Assembly: GCA_043777675.1 (NCBI GenBank)
Contig: JAYWHR010000031.1
Coordinates: 70,172-134,171 of the forward strand
DNA length: 64,000 bases
From: JANMDU01 sp043777675
GTDB taxonomy: Bacteria > Pseudomonadota > Gammaproteobacteria > Burkholderiales > Burkholderiaceae_C
Reading direction: 5' to 3'
Part shown: piece by piece, positions 1 to 8,330 of the stretch
Position numbering within the stretch: the stretch's first letter is position 1
How the letters are laid out: every line of letters starts with the position of its first letter
Notes under the pieces: model-generated
Databases searched by the model: none
What the model was told of the DNA's origin: nothing
The model's input: the letters and a program-made list of their open reading frames with translations, nothing else
Position numbers and translations under genes: made by a program

Positions 1-2
1 CG

Positions 3-1688
3 GGCTACACGCTGCCCGAATATGCGGCGGTGATTCCAGAGGCGGTAAGTAGCGGTAAGGCCGAGCATCACCGCGTCCTGATCGTAGGCGGCGGCCTCGC
101 GGGGCTCACGCTGGCTTGCTCGCTGGCACAGCTGGGTGTGGATTGCGTGCTGCTTGATGAAGACAACACCGTGGGCGTGAAAGGTGCATCAAGCCGGGGC
201 ATTTGCTACACACAAAAATCACTGGAGATTTTTGACAAGCTGGGTATTTACGAGCGCATCAAAGCCAAAGGCATTCAGTGGAGCGTGGGGCGCACCTTTG
301 CAGGCGAGGATGAGGTGTACAGCTTTGATCTGAAAGCGCAGGGCAATTTCAGCTTGAGCGAGCAGCCCGCATTCATCAATATCCAGCAGTTCTACAACGA
401 AGGCTTTTTGGTGGAGCGCATTGCCGAATTGGGGCACGCTCAAATTCGCTGGAACAATCGCGTGACATCGTTTGAAATCAAGAACAAAATCGCTACGTTT
501 TCAGTAGCTACCCCCGCAGGAGAATACACGGCTACAGCCGATTTCGTTGTCGATGCGACAGGCTCGCGCAGCCCGTTTCATGATTGGCTGAATATCCAAA
601 AAACCACCAAGAAGGGCGACGACCGCTGGTGCATTGCCGATGTGCGCTTCAACACGCATCCGCCGAAGGAGCGCCATACGTGGATCGAAGCGCCGTTTAA
701 CGACAACCGCGCTGTGTGGCAGCATTTGATGGCCGATGATGTATGGCGCATTGACTACCAAATGGCGCCTGATGCCGACCCAGCGTATGTGAGCCGAGAA
801 GATGTGGTGAGAGAGCGCCTAGCCAAGCAATTTGGAAAAGAGACGCAGATCGATATTGTGTGGGTGGGGCCCTATGCTTACCGTAGCGAATGCGTGGATC
901 GCATGATCGCAGCCGCGGGCAAATCGAAGGTATTTTTCATGGGTGACAGCGCCAAAGTGGTGAGCCCCTTTGGCGCTCGCGGCGGCAATACGGGTATCGC
1001 GGATGCAGATAATTTGGCTTGGAAGCTTGCTGCGGTGGTTAAAGGCCGCGCACATTCCGGTCTGCTAAGCAGTTATCACGCCGAGCGGCATGAAGCAGCA
1101 CTGACCAATGTGCAAGTGACCAACCGCACCGCGCGTTTCCTGCGCCCGCTCTCTGGCATCGAACGCGTGTTTCGCCATGCCACGATTGAGCTGGCAAAAA
1201 AACATGCGTTTGCTCGCAGCTTGATCAACACGGGGCGTATGGCCGTTGCCAACCCCTATTCTCGCTCCCCAATCACAGCGCCGGATCTGGTGCAAAGTCA
1301 TTCTGTTCAAAACGTGAGCTTCAACAGGCTAGATGGCACGACAGGCCGGCTCAATGAGCTGATTCAATGGGCGAGCGGTTTGCCACTTCTGCTCATTTGG
1401 CCTGGCGATACATCTGCCCGACTGCTTCAAACCGTGCGGCGGCTTTCAAACGATGGCATGTTGCGCGCAGTTGCCGTGAGCCTCAAAGAGCCGCTTCCAT
1501 GTCATGAACAGATCATCGATCCACAAGACAAGCTTTTGCGCGCTTGCGGCTTGAGTCGCCAGGCAAGCTGGGCGCTGATTCGCCCAGACAGTTATCTCGC
1601 GGCTCGAAGTGATGGAAATTCCAGCATCGCCAAATTGCACGCCGCTGTGGCAGCACTGCAAGGAGCTAGCGGTGAAACAAAACAATAA
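3..1688 (+). CDS. FAD-dependent aromatic hydroxylase, MhpA-like (5' end outside window)
   Basis: Flavoprotein monooxygenase of the PF01494 class, related to 3-(3-hydroxyphenyl)propionate hydroxylases. Such enzymes hydroxylate an aromatic ring using FAD, NAD(P)H and O2. Visible motifs are the N-terminal dinucleotide fold VLIVGGGLAGLTLACSLA, a DATGSRS segment at the usual second FAD/NAD(P)H motif, and the FAD-ribose motif FMGDSAKVVSPFGARGG. A thioredoxin-like C-terminal part (RLLQTVRRLSNDGMLRAVAV) is typical of this subgroup. A GTG at 30 is the first possible internal start, but the frame is open to the left edge and reads GYTLPEYAAV, which resembles the short N-terminal extension of the family. 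The true start is therefore probably just upstream of the window. The last 17 bases overlap the DUF2783 gene. The aromatic substrate cannot be told from sequence. Confidence 0.88.
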   Translation, partial: GYTLPEYAAVIPEAVSSGKAEHHRVLIVGGGLAGLTLACSLAQLGVDCVLLDEDNTVGVKGASSRGICYTQKSLEIFDKLGIYERIKAKGIQWSVGRTFAGEDEVYSFDLKAQGNFSLSEQPAFINIQQFYNEGFLVERIAELGHAQIRWNNRVTSFEIKNKIATFSVATPAGEYTATADFVVDATGSRSPFHDWLNIQKTTKKGDDRWCIADVRFNTHPPKERHTWIEAPFNDNRAVWQHLMADDVWRIDYQMAPDADPAYVSREDVVRERLAKQFGKETQIDIVWVGPYAYRSECVDRMIAAAGKSKVFFMGDSAKVVSPFGARGGNTGIADADNLAWKLAAVVKGRAHSGLLSSYHAERHEAALTNVQVTNRTARFLRPLSGIERVFRHATIELAKKHAFARSLINTGRMAVANPYSRSPITAPDLVQSHSVQNVSFNRLDGTTGRLNELIQWASGLPLLLIWPGDTSARLLQTVRRLSNDGMLRAVAVSLKEPLPCHEQIIDPQDKLLRACGLSRQASWALIRPDSYLAARSDGNSSIAKLHAAVAALQGASGETKQ

Positions 1689-1872
1689 AGCACCCGCTTT
1701 GCACAATCAGTTGAGCGACCCAGACGGTTTCTACGAAGCCATGCTTGATGCGCATGAGGGCTTGAGCGAAGATGCATCGGTGGCGCTTAACGCCCGGCTG
1801 ATTCTCATCTTGGCCAATCAAATCGGTGATCAACCATTGCTGCTCGAATGTTTGGCGCTGGCTAAAGCCTGA
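1672..1872 (+). CDS. DUF2783 family small protein
   Basis: A 66-residue protein with the DUF2783 pattern LSDPDGFYEAMLDAHEGLS...ALNARLILILANQIGD. The GTG start at 1672 is chosen because AAGGAG lies about 6 bases upstream (1660-1665); a longer reading from 1609 would lie deep inside the upstream gene. It overlaps the end of the hydroxylase gene by 17 bases, so the two are probably translationally coupled. In Burkholderiales, DUF2783 genes commonly follow MhpA-type hydroxylases, suggesting an accessory role in the same aromatic pathway, but no biochemical function is established to my knowledge. The predicted protein is soluble and largely helical. Confidence 0.8.
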   Translation: MKQNNKAPALHNQLSDPDGFYEAMLDAHEGLSEDASVALNARLILILANQIGDQPLLLECLALAKA

Positions 1873-1915
1873 GTATTTTCCAAAAGGCCTTTTTTAAAAA
1901 GTGCTATGCGCGAGG

Positions 1916-1935
1916 GACAGTTTTGTCAAACTGTC
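1916..1935. repeat. 8-bp perfect inverted repeat with TGTC loop
   Basis: GACAGTTT and AAACTGTC pair around a TGTC loop in the 273-bp gap between the DUF2783 gene and the next small gene. No T-run follows, so it is not a standard terminator. It could be an operator or an RNA stem. The rest of the gap (1873-2145) holds the short palindrome AAAAGGCCTTTT near 1880 and the hairpin at 2006-2035, and no other gene was seen. Confidence 0.5.
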
Positions 1936-2005
1936 ACATACTCAGCGCCCCATACTCAATCTTCATACAAACAATTTCGTGATTTATTTTACGAAGTTTT
2001 TAGGG

Positions 2006-2035
2006 GCTGCTACTAGAGAGCACGGCTCTCAGCAG
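2006..2035. other. Compound hairpin upstream of small hypothetical gene
   Basis: An inner stem GAGAGC/GCTCTC with an ACG loop is enclosed by an outer stem CTGCT/AGCAG with a small bulge. It sits about 110 bases upstream of the 2146 start. There is no T-run, so it may be part of a 5' leader RNA or a protein-binding site. Function unknown. Confidence 0.35.
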
Positions 2036-2145
2036 ACATAATTCAACTCTTCCAAAACCGCTTTTGAATTAACCACCCCGGTTCAAACAAGCGATAGGTG
2101 GCCACCACAAGTGGCTGCCGAAGAGATGAGAAAGTGATATTTGCC

Positions 2146-2508
2146 ATGAGCAAGCCCTTCGGTTTTGAAGGCTCCGATCACAACGAGCGCACTGCAAAAC
2201 CATTCAGTATGTCGTTGCCCTTTCGTTTGAGCAAAGCGCGCAACGAAGAAGAGATCAAAAAAATGCCAATCTCTCAGATCAAGCGAAAGATCGAACTGAG
2301 CCTTCAAGACCTAGAAGGCTCCGATGCAGATACCCTTCGATACAAGATCCGGAGCTCACGGGAAGTCAAAGATCTCTGGATGCTGCGCACCGATATTCAC
2401 CAAGCCATTTCGCGGCATATCAGCCAGCAAGTAGCCGCCGAGCGCATCAACGCCCTCTTGCCATGCTTTGAGTATTGGATACCCGCCAAAGCGATGACGA
2501 AGATTTAA
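2146..2508 (+). CDS. Hypothetical protein (120 aa)
   Basis: I do not recognise this family. It is a charged, soluble protein with no signal peptide or membrane segment. The C-terminal half (KMPISQIKRKIELSLQDL, then DLWMLRTDIHQAISRHISQQ) looks helical and could be a small DNA- or protein-binding domain. The ATG at 2146 is preferred over an upstream in-frame GTG at 2098 because the extra 16 residues look like untranslated leader; neither has an obvious ribosome binding site. A strong terminator follows at 2524-2558, which supports this being a real transcribed gene on its own. Confidence 0.5.
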   Translation: MSKPFGFEGSDHNERTAKPFSMSLPFRLSKARNEEEIKKMPISQIKRKIELSLQDLEGSDADTLRYKIRSSREVKDLWMLRTDIHQAISRHISQQVAAERINALLPCFEYWIPAKAMTKI

Positions 2509-2523
2509 ATATCGCCAGTTCAG

Positions 2524-2558
2524 AAACCGCCCCTCGAAAGAGCGGGCGGTTTTTTTTC
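2524..2558 (+). terminator. Rho-independent terminator
   Basis: AACCGCCC pairs with GGGCGGTT, with an inner CTC-GAAA-GAG stem-loop, followed by eight T. It ends the transcript of the small hypothetical gene just before the oppositely oriented tRNA. Confidence 0.85.
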
Positions 2559-2566
2559 TTATCAAG

Positions 2567-2643
<77 letters not shown>

Positions 2644-2678
2644 ACGCGTTAGATTATCGCAGGGAAATTCACTTCTTC

Positions 2679-2735
2679 ATTACTATAAAAATAATAGCAT
2701 TCCACGCACATTCTATGCCGGCGAGTGGCCGATTT
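2679..2735 (+). repeat. GCCGGC element, copy 1 (intergenic)
   Basis: Contains AATAGCATTCCACGCA followed by TATGCCGGCGAGTGGCC, matching the dispersed element consensus. It sits in the 105-bp gap between the tRNA (upstream end) and the stop of the methionine synthase gene. Confidence 0.8.
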
Positions 2736-2748
2736 AGCTAGAAATCTC

Positions 2749-3774
2749 CTATAAAAACCGCTCTCCTGCCAACTTCGCACCTGCTGCCAAGGCCTGCAGC
2801 TTTTTTATCGCCACATCACGGCTCATGGGGGCGAGGCCGCAGTTGGTGCAAGCAATCAGTTTGTCTTTACGCACGTATTGCAGTGCTTGGCCAATCGTCT
2901 CGGCAATTTGTTCGGGTGTCTCAATCACTTCACTGGCTACATCGATCACGCCGACCATCACTTCTTTGCCATCGAGTAATTTCATCAGCTCGGGCGGCAC
3001 ATGGGAATGGAAGCACTCTAGGCTCACCTGATCGATGCTGCTGGCCGCGAGCGCGGGGAACACCTGCTCATATTGCCGCCACTGCTCGCCCAGCGTGGCT
3101 TTCCATTGATTATTCGCCTCGATGCCATAGCCGTAGCAAATATGCACGGCCTTCTTCGCAGTGATGCCTTGGCAGGCGATCTCCAGCGCCTTCACGCCCC
3201 AGTCTGCAGCCTCGGCCATATAGACATTGAAAGCGGGCTCGTCAAATTGAATGATGTCCACACCATCGGCTTGCAAGGCTTTGGCTTCTTGATTGAGTAA
3301 TTCTGCAAAAGCAAACGCCATTTTCACGCGATCGCCATAAAAGCGATCGGCTACGGTATCCACCATCGTCATCGGGCCGGGCAAGGTGAACTTGAGCTGG
3401 CGCTTCGTGTGTGCGCGGCAAAATTGTGCCTCGGCTGCATGCACACGGCCTTTGAGCTTGAGGGGTGCAATCACCTGCGGCAGCATGGCTTTGTAGCGAT
3501 CATTGCGGATACCCATCTCTACTTTATTGGCGAAATCAATACCTTCGACCTTTTCCAAAAAGCCATGCACGAAATGCTGGCGCGATTGCTCGCCATCGCC
3601 GATCACGGAAAGGCCTGCATCTTCTTGCGCTTTGATCCACAGCAGCGTGGCATCGAGCTTGGCATCAGCCAGCTCATCGCCTTGGCTCTTCCATTGTGGC
3701 CAGAGCTTGTTGGTCTCGGCCAGCCAAGCGGGTTTAGGGAGGCTGCCTGCGATAGCAGTGGCGAATGTTTTCAT
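2749..3774 (-). CDS. Core-MetE methionine synthase (MesD-like)
   Basis: A 341-residue protein equivalent to the C-terminal catalytic half of cobalamin-independent methionine synthase. It begins with the AGSLPKPAWL motif. The predicted zinc ligands are visible: His and Cys in HICYGYG, Glu in SLECF, and Cys in CTNCGLAP. The substrate segment IIQFDEPAFN is intact. Length and sequence resemble MesD of Acinetobacter, which makes methionine and needs the partner MesX (DUF1852); no MesX gene is adjacent here. The ATG at 3774 is chosen because the reading upstream of it runs into the preceding DUF3108 gene. It lies 29 bases behind that gene and may be co-transcribed with it. The methyl donor in this organism is not known. 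Confidence 0.8.
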   Translation of the reverse strand: MKTFATAIAGSLPKPAWLAETNKLWPQWKSQGDELADAKLDATLLWIKAQEDAGLSVIGDGEQSRQHFVHGFLEKVEGIDFANKVEMGIRNDRYKAMLPQVIAPLKLKGRVHAAEAQFCRAHTKRQLKFTLPGPMTMVDTVADRFYGDRVKMAFAFAELLNQEAKALQADGVDIIQFDEPAFNVYMAEAADWGVKALEIACQGITAKKAVHICYGYGIEANNQWKATLGEQWRQYEQVFPALAASSIDQVSLECFHSHVPPELMKLLDGKEVMVGVIDVASEVIETPEQIAETIGQALQYVRKDKLIACTNCGLAPMSRDVAIKKLQALAAGAKLAGERFL

Positions 3775-3803
3775 GTTTTTTCTCTTGGACTGAAGTTGTG
3801 AAA

Positions 3804-4901
3804 TCAGCGCTGTTGAATTTGCTCTGCAATGATCTCTGCAAAGGCCTCGGAGTTGAGCTGAATGCGTATTTTCGCAGGAAGATACTGAAGGCTTGGCGCG
3901 AGCCACATGCTCATGGTGATGGTGCCGCGAGGGTTGGCCAAGGGGCGTGGCTTGAGCTCATGCACCGTCACAGGCCCGATGCGCGGCAAATTCATTGTCT
4001 CAGCCGCGCCGATGTCATATACCCATTCATCAAGCCCGCCGGGGCGGCCCAGCCAAATACGCACCACTTCGCCCTCTTGCAGCTTTGCGCGACCTTCTAA
4101 AAAGCGATGGCCGAGATCAATAAATTGGCTCACCGTGTCTTGCACAGCCATCGGCTCGGCAGCGGGGCGACTCACGCGGCGATTGCCTTCCAAAATCAGC
4201 TCGGCATCTTCAAGCTTTAAGGGGCGAATGCGCGGATTGGCCAGAACGCGTTTGGAATACTCTTCGAAGGCTTCAGGCAGCAAGCCAGTGGGGCTGATAC
4301 GGCCTTGGCTCGTCATGCGAAGCTCATAGAGGCCCGCATCGATGGTCACGCGCACTTGATAGCGCTCGCTGCTCTCGCCCTGGCGAGTCCACTGCACTTG
4401 GCCTGTGCCAAACAGTTCGCCTTGAAAATAGCCGGTGAGTTTGTAGTTCACGCGCGTGTCGGCTGGCCAATTGCCGGTGAGAAGCAAGCTGTCTGTTTGG
4501 CCTGCAGGTTGGGCAGTGAGGGTCTGCGTCGGCGTGATATCTGCGACGGTATCGGACGCTGTGGTGGGTGTGGCAGCAGCCACAGCCACAGCCGCAGAGG
4601 GAGCGGTAGGCTCAGGCGGAGCAAGCACAGCTTGTTCCACCACAGTTTCTGTAACGACGGGTTGACTGATCACAACAGCTTGTGGCGCGCGAGGCGCAAC
4701 AACCTCTGGCTTGGCTTGCTCAGGCGGTGGCACAAGCACTTGAGGTGAAGCCGCTTCAATCGTTCGCGTGAACAGAGGATCGTTTTTTTGCGCTACTGCG
4801 CCACTGGTCTGCATCTGTGAACCGATGCCAATCAGACCCAACAGATGAAGCAGCAGCGCGGCCGATAAGGCCAGCAATAAAGGCTTTAGCCAAGCAGCCA
4901 T
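3804..4901 (-). CDS. DUF3108 domain protein, membrane-anchored
   Basis: A 365-residue envelope protein. Residues about 7-27 (LLLALSAALLLHLLGLIGIG) form one N-terminal membrane segment or uncleaved signal. A Pro/Ala/Val-rich linker (about 45-130) follows and likely spans the periplasm. The C-terminal part from about residue 140 (NWPADTRVNYKLTGYFQGEL onward) matches DUF3108, a beta-rich periplasmic domain of unknown function. It overlaps the end of the M61 peptidase gene by 16 bases, so coupling is likely. The linker resembles TonB-like spacers, but no TonB C-terminal domain is visible. Confidence 0.75.
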   Translation of the reverse strand: MAAWLKPLLLALSAALLLHLLGLIGIGSQMQTSGAVAQKNDPLFTRTIEAASPQVLVPPPEQAKPEVVAPRAPQAVVISQPVVTETVVEQAVLAPPEPTAPSAAVAVAAATPTTASDTVADITPTQTLTAQPAGQTDSLLLTGNWPADTRVNYKLTGYFQGELFGTGQVQWTRQGESSERYQVRVTIDAGLYELRMTSQGRISPTGLLPEAFEEYSKRVLANPRIRPLKLEDAELILEGNRRVSRPAAEPMAVQDTVSQFIDLGHRFLEGRAKLQEGEVVRIWLGRPGGLDEWVYDIGAAETMNLPRIGPVTVHELKPRPLANPRGTITMSMWLAPSLQYLPAKIRIQLNSEAFAEIIAEQIQQR

Positions 4902-6679
4902 GCGCTCAAGAGCTCATCTTTGGAAGAGCGAAGCATGAAGCTGCTGCTGGGCTCTTTCGTTGCGCAAGGAAGCATTAGTTTGAGGCGCAGCAAGCGCTTA
5001 TCACGCGAGACCGTGGCCACCGCTTGCTCGGCGCTGCCGCACAGCAGCCCAAGTTCTTCGAGCTTGTGGATGCGCCAATCATCCACGGCCAGCCACTCAT
5101 CACCAGCGCACAGGCCCGCTTTTTCGGCCAAGCCACCGCGCAACACGTTTTTGATCAAGAGCGCTCCACTCGATTCGCTCACACGAAGCCCCAAGCGCTG
5201 CGCCATCGGCAGGCTCGCACCGGGCTCGACTGTGGCGCTCACACCGTGGGCTTCAAGCAACTCTTGCACAGGCAATTCTTCCGTGCCGTGCACCCAAGCG
5301 GCGATTTGTTTTTCGTAGGAGCGACCGGAGAGTTGACGCAAGGCAGCAGCGAAATCCGCTTGCGTGATGCCGCCCGCGCCCTTTTGATCGGCATGGGATT
5401 GCTTCCAAAGCAAGCGCATCACTGCATCGAGCGAAGTGGTCTTCAAGCCTTTGCCGCCCGCGCGTAAACTCAAATCAAAGCATAGCGCCACCAGCGAGCC
5501 CTTCGTGTAGTAGCTTACTGTGGCGTTCGGCGTGTTCTCATCTTGCCGGTAGTATTTGATCCAAGCATCCATGCTGGCGCGCGCCACACTTTGCACCATG
5601 CGCCCAGGGGTTTGCTGCACTTGGTTAATCGCTTTGGCGAGCAGGCGCAGATATTGCGCCTGATCAATCAGGCCAGCGCGGCGCAGCATCAGATCATCGT
5701 AATAGCTCGTGAAACCCTCGAAAAACCAAAGCATTTGCGTGTAGTTTTCTTTTCCGTAGTTGTAAGGCAAAAACTCACGCGGCTTCATGCGCTTCACATT
5801 CCACGTGTGGAAATACTCGTGGCTGATCAGCCCCAGAAGCGTGGTGTAGCCTTCACCTTGCTTAAGCCTGCCCATACGCGGCAGATCGCGGCGGCCGCAA
5901 ATCAAGACGGTGCTGTCTCTGTGCTCCAAGCCACCATAGCCATCATCGACTGCATTGAGCATGAAGACATATTTCTCAAACGGTGGTTTGCCATCTTTAT
6001 CGTGCCAAAACAGCATCTCGGTTTCAACGATTTTTTTCGTGTCAGCAAGCAGCCGTTCACCATCAAAGGAAGCCAACGCACCGCTCACCACGAATTCGTG
6101 CTCTACACCACGCACTTTGAAACCACCACGCCAGAAATTGCTAATCTCAAAAGGCGTATCTGCCAGATGGTCGTAATCATCAAATACATACTCGCCAAGC
6201 AGATTTTTTGCAGCGGTTTTAGAGAGTTTTAAGGGTATAGCCGGCGTAGATACTGCGCAGAGTGCTTCTGAATTCATAGTAGCGAGAGAGAGCCCATGCG
6301 GCCCACTGGTCTGGCCTTCTACGCGCAGGCACAGCGATGTGGGATTGAAAAACGCGCGCTGCGCATCCAGCCAAGCCGTACGCACGGAATTGTCAAAGGC
6401 ATAGACCTCGTAGCTGAGCTCTAGCGGTTTGTTGGCCGCGTTCTTGATACGCCATGTGCATTTATCGAGTTGCTCCACAGCGCATACTTTGCCGTTTTGT
6501 GCGGCAGTTAAATTCTGCAAATGCTTGGCAAACTCACGCACCATGTAGCTGCCCGGAATCCACACCGGCAGACTCACCGTTTGCAGCTTTGCTGGCTTAG
6601 CCACGGTGAGCGTGATGCGCCAAAGATGTGCATGCACATCAGCTGCTTCAATTTTGTAATGAACGCTCGTATCTTTCAT
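4886..6679 (-). CDS. M61 family metallopeptidase with PDZ domain
   Basis: Glycyl aminopeptidase-like M61 peptidase, about 597 residues. The zinc site HEYFHTWNVKR (HExxH) and the downstream glutamate in EGFTSYYDDL are intact. A C-terminal PDZ domain (about 490-560, GLRVSESSGALLIKNVLRGG) is present, as is usual. No signal peptide is obvious, so it is probably cytoplasmic. The ATG at 6679 is preferred to a TTG one codon earlier; AAGAAGG lies about 11 bases upstream. It follows murJ by only a few bases and overlaps the DUF3108 gene. A copy of the GCCGGC element is embedded in frame around residues 132-150 (NSEALCAVSTPAIP), in the N-terminal beta region well away from the zinc site. Confidence 0.85.
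   Translation of the reverse strand: MKDTSVHYKIEAADVHAHLWRITLTVAKPAKLQTVSLPVWIPGSYMVREFAKHLQNLTAAQNGKVCAVEQLDKCTWRIKNAANKPLELSYEVYAFDNSVRTAWLDAQRAFFNPTSLCLRVEGQTSGPHGLSLATMNSEALCAVSTPAIPLKLSKTAAKNLLGEYVFDDYDHLADTPFEISNFWRGGFKVRGVEHEFVVSGALASFDGERLLADTKKIVETEMLFWHDKDGKPPFEKYVFMLNAVDDGYGGLEHRDSTVLICGRRDLPRMGRLKQGEGYTTLLGLISHEYFHTWNVKRMKPREFLPYNYGKENYTQMLWFFEGFTSYYDDLMLRRAGLIDQAQYLRLLAKAINQVQQTPGRMVQSVARASMDAWIKYYRQDENTPNATVSYYTKGSLVALCFDLSLRAGGKGLKTTSLDAVMRLLWKQSHADQKGAGGITQADFAAALRQLSGRSYEKQIAAWVHGTEELPVQELLEAHGVSATVEPGASLPMAQRLGLRVSESSGALLIKNVLRGGLAEKAGLCAGDEWLAVDDWRIHKLEELGLLCGSAEQAVATVSRDKRLLRLKLMLPCATKEPSSSFMLRSSKDELLSAWLLG
6230..6286 (-). repeat. GCCGGC element, in-frame inside M61 gene
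   Basis: On the minus strand it reads CGCTACTATGAATTCAGAAG, then CACTCTGCGCAG, then CTACGCCGGCTAT. It is in the sense orientation and adds the peptide NSEALCAVSTPAIP. The surrounding reading frame is intact. Confidence 0.75.
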
Positions 6680-6686
6680 CAAATCA

Positions 6687-8252
6687 TTACCTTCTTAAAA
6701 GCGCACGAATTTTGAGTCCTGCAGCCCAACATGCTCCGAAATATATAGCACTCGACGCAATTAATACGCCGGCAAGAAGCCCAATTCGTTGCATATAAAC
6801 GCTTTGCATCGCCACCCAATCCACGGCTTGCGCGCTCCACAGCAAGAATATCGCCAGCAAGCTGCTCGCTGCAATCACCTGCAATGCAAACAAGCCCCAG
6901 CCCTTGACCGGCACATAGGTTTTGCTGCGCAACAAGCCGCTCAGCAACCACAGCGCATTGAGCAACGCGCCCAAGCCAATCGACAGTGTGAGCCCTGCAT
7001 GCAGCAATTGCGGCACAAGAAAATAATTGAGTATCTGAGTAAAAATCAATACCACCACGGCAATCTTCACTGGCGTTTTGATATCTTGCCGCGCGTAATA
7101 GGCCGGTGCAAGCACCTTGATCGCCACCAAGCCCAGCAGCCCCGTGCCGTAACCCATCAGCGCCAGCGCCACCTGATGCACATCCGTGCCCTTAAAAGCG
7201 CCATAGTGATACAACACCGCCACCAATGGCTTAGCAAAACACAGCAGCGCCACCATGCAAGGCACAGCAAGCAACACCACCAAACGCAGCCCCCAATCAA
7301 TCATGGCCGAGAATTTCTCGTTATCGCCACTGGCCTTGGCAGCCGCCAATTGCGGCATGAGCACCACACCCAGCGCCACACCCAGCATCGCGGTGGGAAA
7401 CTCCATCAGCAAATCCGCAAATCCCAGCCAACTCACGGAGCCCGATTGCAGATGCGAAGCAATTTGCGTATTGATCAGCAAAGAGATCTGCGCTACGCTG
7501 ACGCCCAACAGCGCAGGCAGCATCAAAGTTAGTATGTTTTTGATAGCAGGCTGCGCAATGAATGTGCCGGCTACCCGAGGATTCCATGTAAATTTTGGCA
7601 GCAAACTGAGCTTTTTTAAAGCCAGCAGTTGCAGGCCCAGTTGCAACACCCCGCCAAGCACCACACCACCAGCCAGCGCATAAATCGGCTCAATACCTCG
7701 GCTTTTCAGCTGGGGCACAAGCAACCATGCTGCTGCGATCATGGCGAGGTTAAGCAGCACTGGCGTGGCCGCTGGGATGGCAAATTTTTTCCAAGTATTG
7801 AGCACACTAGAGCACAGCGCCACGAGCGACATGAAGGCGATGTAGGGAAACATAAAGCGCGTCATGAGCACAGAGACTTCAAAGGCACGCGGCGTTTGCT
7901 GCAAACCACTGGCCATGGCCCACACGAGTAGCGGCGCAGCGGCGATGCCAATGATGCAAGTGATGACGAGTGCCCAAAGCAATACGCTGGCCACTTGATC
8001 AATGATCAATCGAGTCGCTTCTTCGCCATCGCGCTCTTTACTGGCTGCCAACACGGGCACGAAAGCTTGCGCAAACGCGCCCTCGGCAAACAAGCGGCGC
8101 AGCAGATTCGGGATGCGGAATGCCACCATGAAAGCATCCGTCATTGGGCCGGCGCCAAACATCGCTGCGATGATGAGCTGGCGCACCAAGCCAGTGATGC
8201 GCGAGGCCAATGTCCAGACAGAGACGATGGAGGCAGATTTGAAGAGAGACAT
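6687..8252 (-). CDS. murJ: Lipid II flippase MurJ
   Basis: A 521-residue MurJ/MviN inner-membrane protein with about 14 hydrophobic segments. It moves lipid-linked peptidoglycan precursor to the periplasmic face. Conserved features are the N-terminal SIVSVWTLASRITGLVRQ, the DAFMVAFRIPNLLRRLFAEG motif with its arginines, and GVSVAQISLLINTQIASHL. The length is near that of the E. coli protein. One clear GCCGGC element copy lies in frame near residues 225-241 (VAGTFIAQPAIKNIL), in a loop where related proteins usually look shorter, and a weaker copy lies near the C-terminus. The gene heads the minus-strand group with the M61, DUF3108 and methionine synthase genes, and is divergent from trmL. Confidence 0.95.
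   Translation of the reverse strand: MSLFKSASIVSVWTLASRITGLVRQLIIAAMFGAGPMTDAFMVAFRIPNLLRRLFAEGAFAQAFVPVLAASKERDGEEATRLIIDQVASVLLWALVITCIIGIAAAPLLVWAMASGLQQTPRAFEVSVLMTRFMFPYIAFMSLVALCSSVLNTWKKFAIPAATPVLLNLAMIAAAWLLVPQLKSRGIEPIYALAGGVVLGGVLQLGLQLLALKKLSLLPKFTWNPRVAGTFIAQPAIKNILTLMLPALLGVSVAQISLLINTQIASHLQSGSVSWLGFADLLMEFPTAMLGVALGVVLMPQLAAAKASGDNEKFSAMIDWGLRLVVLLAVPCMVALLCFAKPLVAVLYHYGAFKGTDVHQVALALMGYGTGLLGLVAIKVLAPAYYARQDIKTPVKIAVVVLIFTQILNYFLVPQLLHAGLTLSIGLGALLNALWLLSGLLRSKTYVPVKGWGLFALQVIAASSLLAIFLLWSAQAVDWVAMQSVYMQRIGLLAGVLIASSAIYFGACWAAGLKIRALLRR
6729..6775 (+). repeat. Possible GCCGGC element inside murJ C-terminus (diverged)
   Basis: Reads ATAGCACTCGACGCAATTAA then TACGCCGGCAAG. It is less similar than the other copies. 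The antisense translation LAGVLIASSAIYF uses the same frame and pattern as the copies in tldD, murJ and putA. MurJ length is normal here, so similarity by chance is possible. Confidence 0.4.
7527..7580 (+). repeat. GCCGGC element, in-frame inside murJ
   Basis: Reads AGTATGTTTTTGATAGCAGG, CTGCGCAATG, then TGTGCCGGCTACC. It lies antisense to murJ and is translated as VAGTFIAQPAIKNIL. Confidence 0.7.
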
Positions 8253-8330
8253 GAGGTGGAGCGCTTTATCCCAAGTTTACCTGCGCTGCGCATGGGACAA
8301 GAACCTGCCTTCCTGCGCGACAATCACGGC

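Noticed and set aside
491..540. Possible GCCGGC element in the first hydroxylase gene
   Set aside because: Only loose similarity; the encoded TPAGEYTA is an ordinary family segment and the core is absent.
5543..6232. Open frame of 229 codons opposite to the M61 peptidase gene
   Set aside because: The M61 reading has the zinc motif and all family features; the opposite frame has no recognisable domain.
7995..8330. N-terminal extension of trmL
   Set aside because: The extension is antisense to murJ, and TrmL homologues begin at the 8331 methionine.
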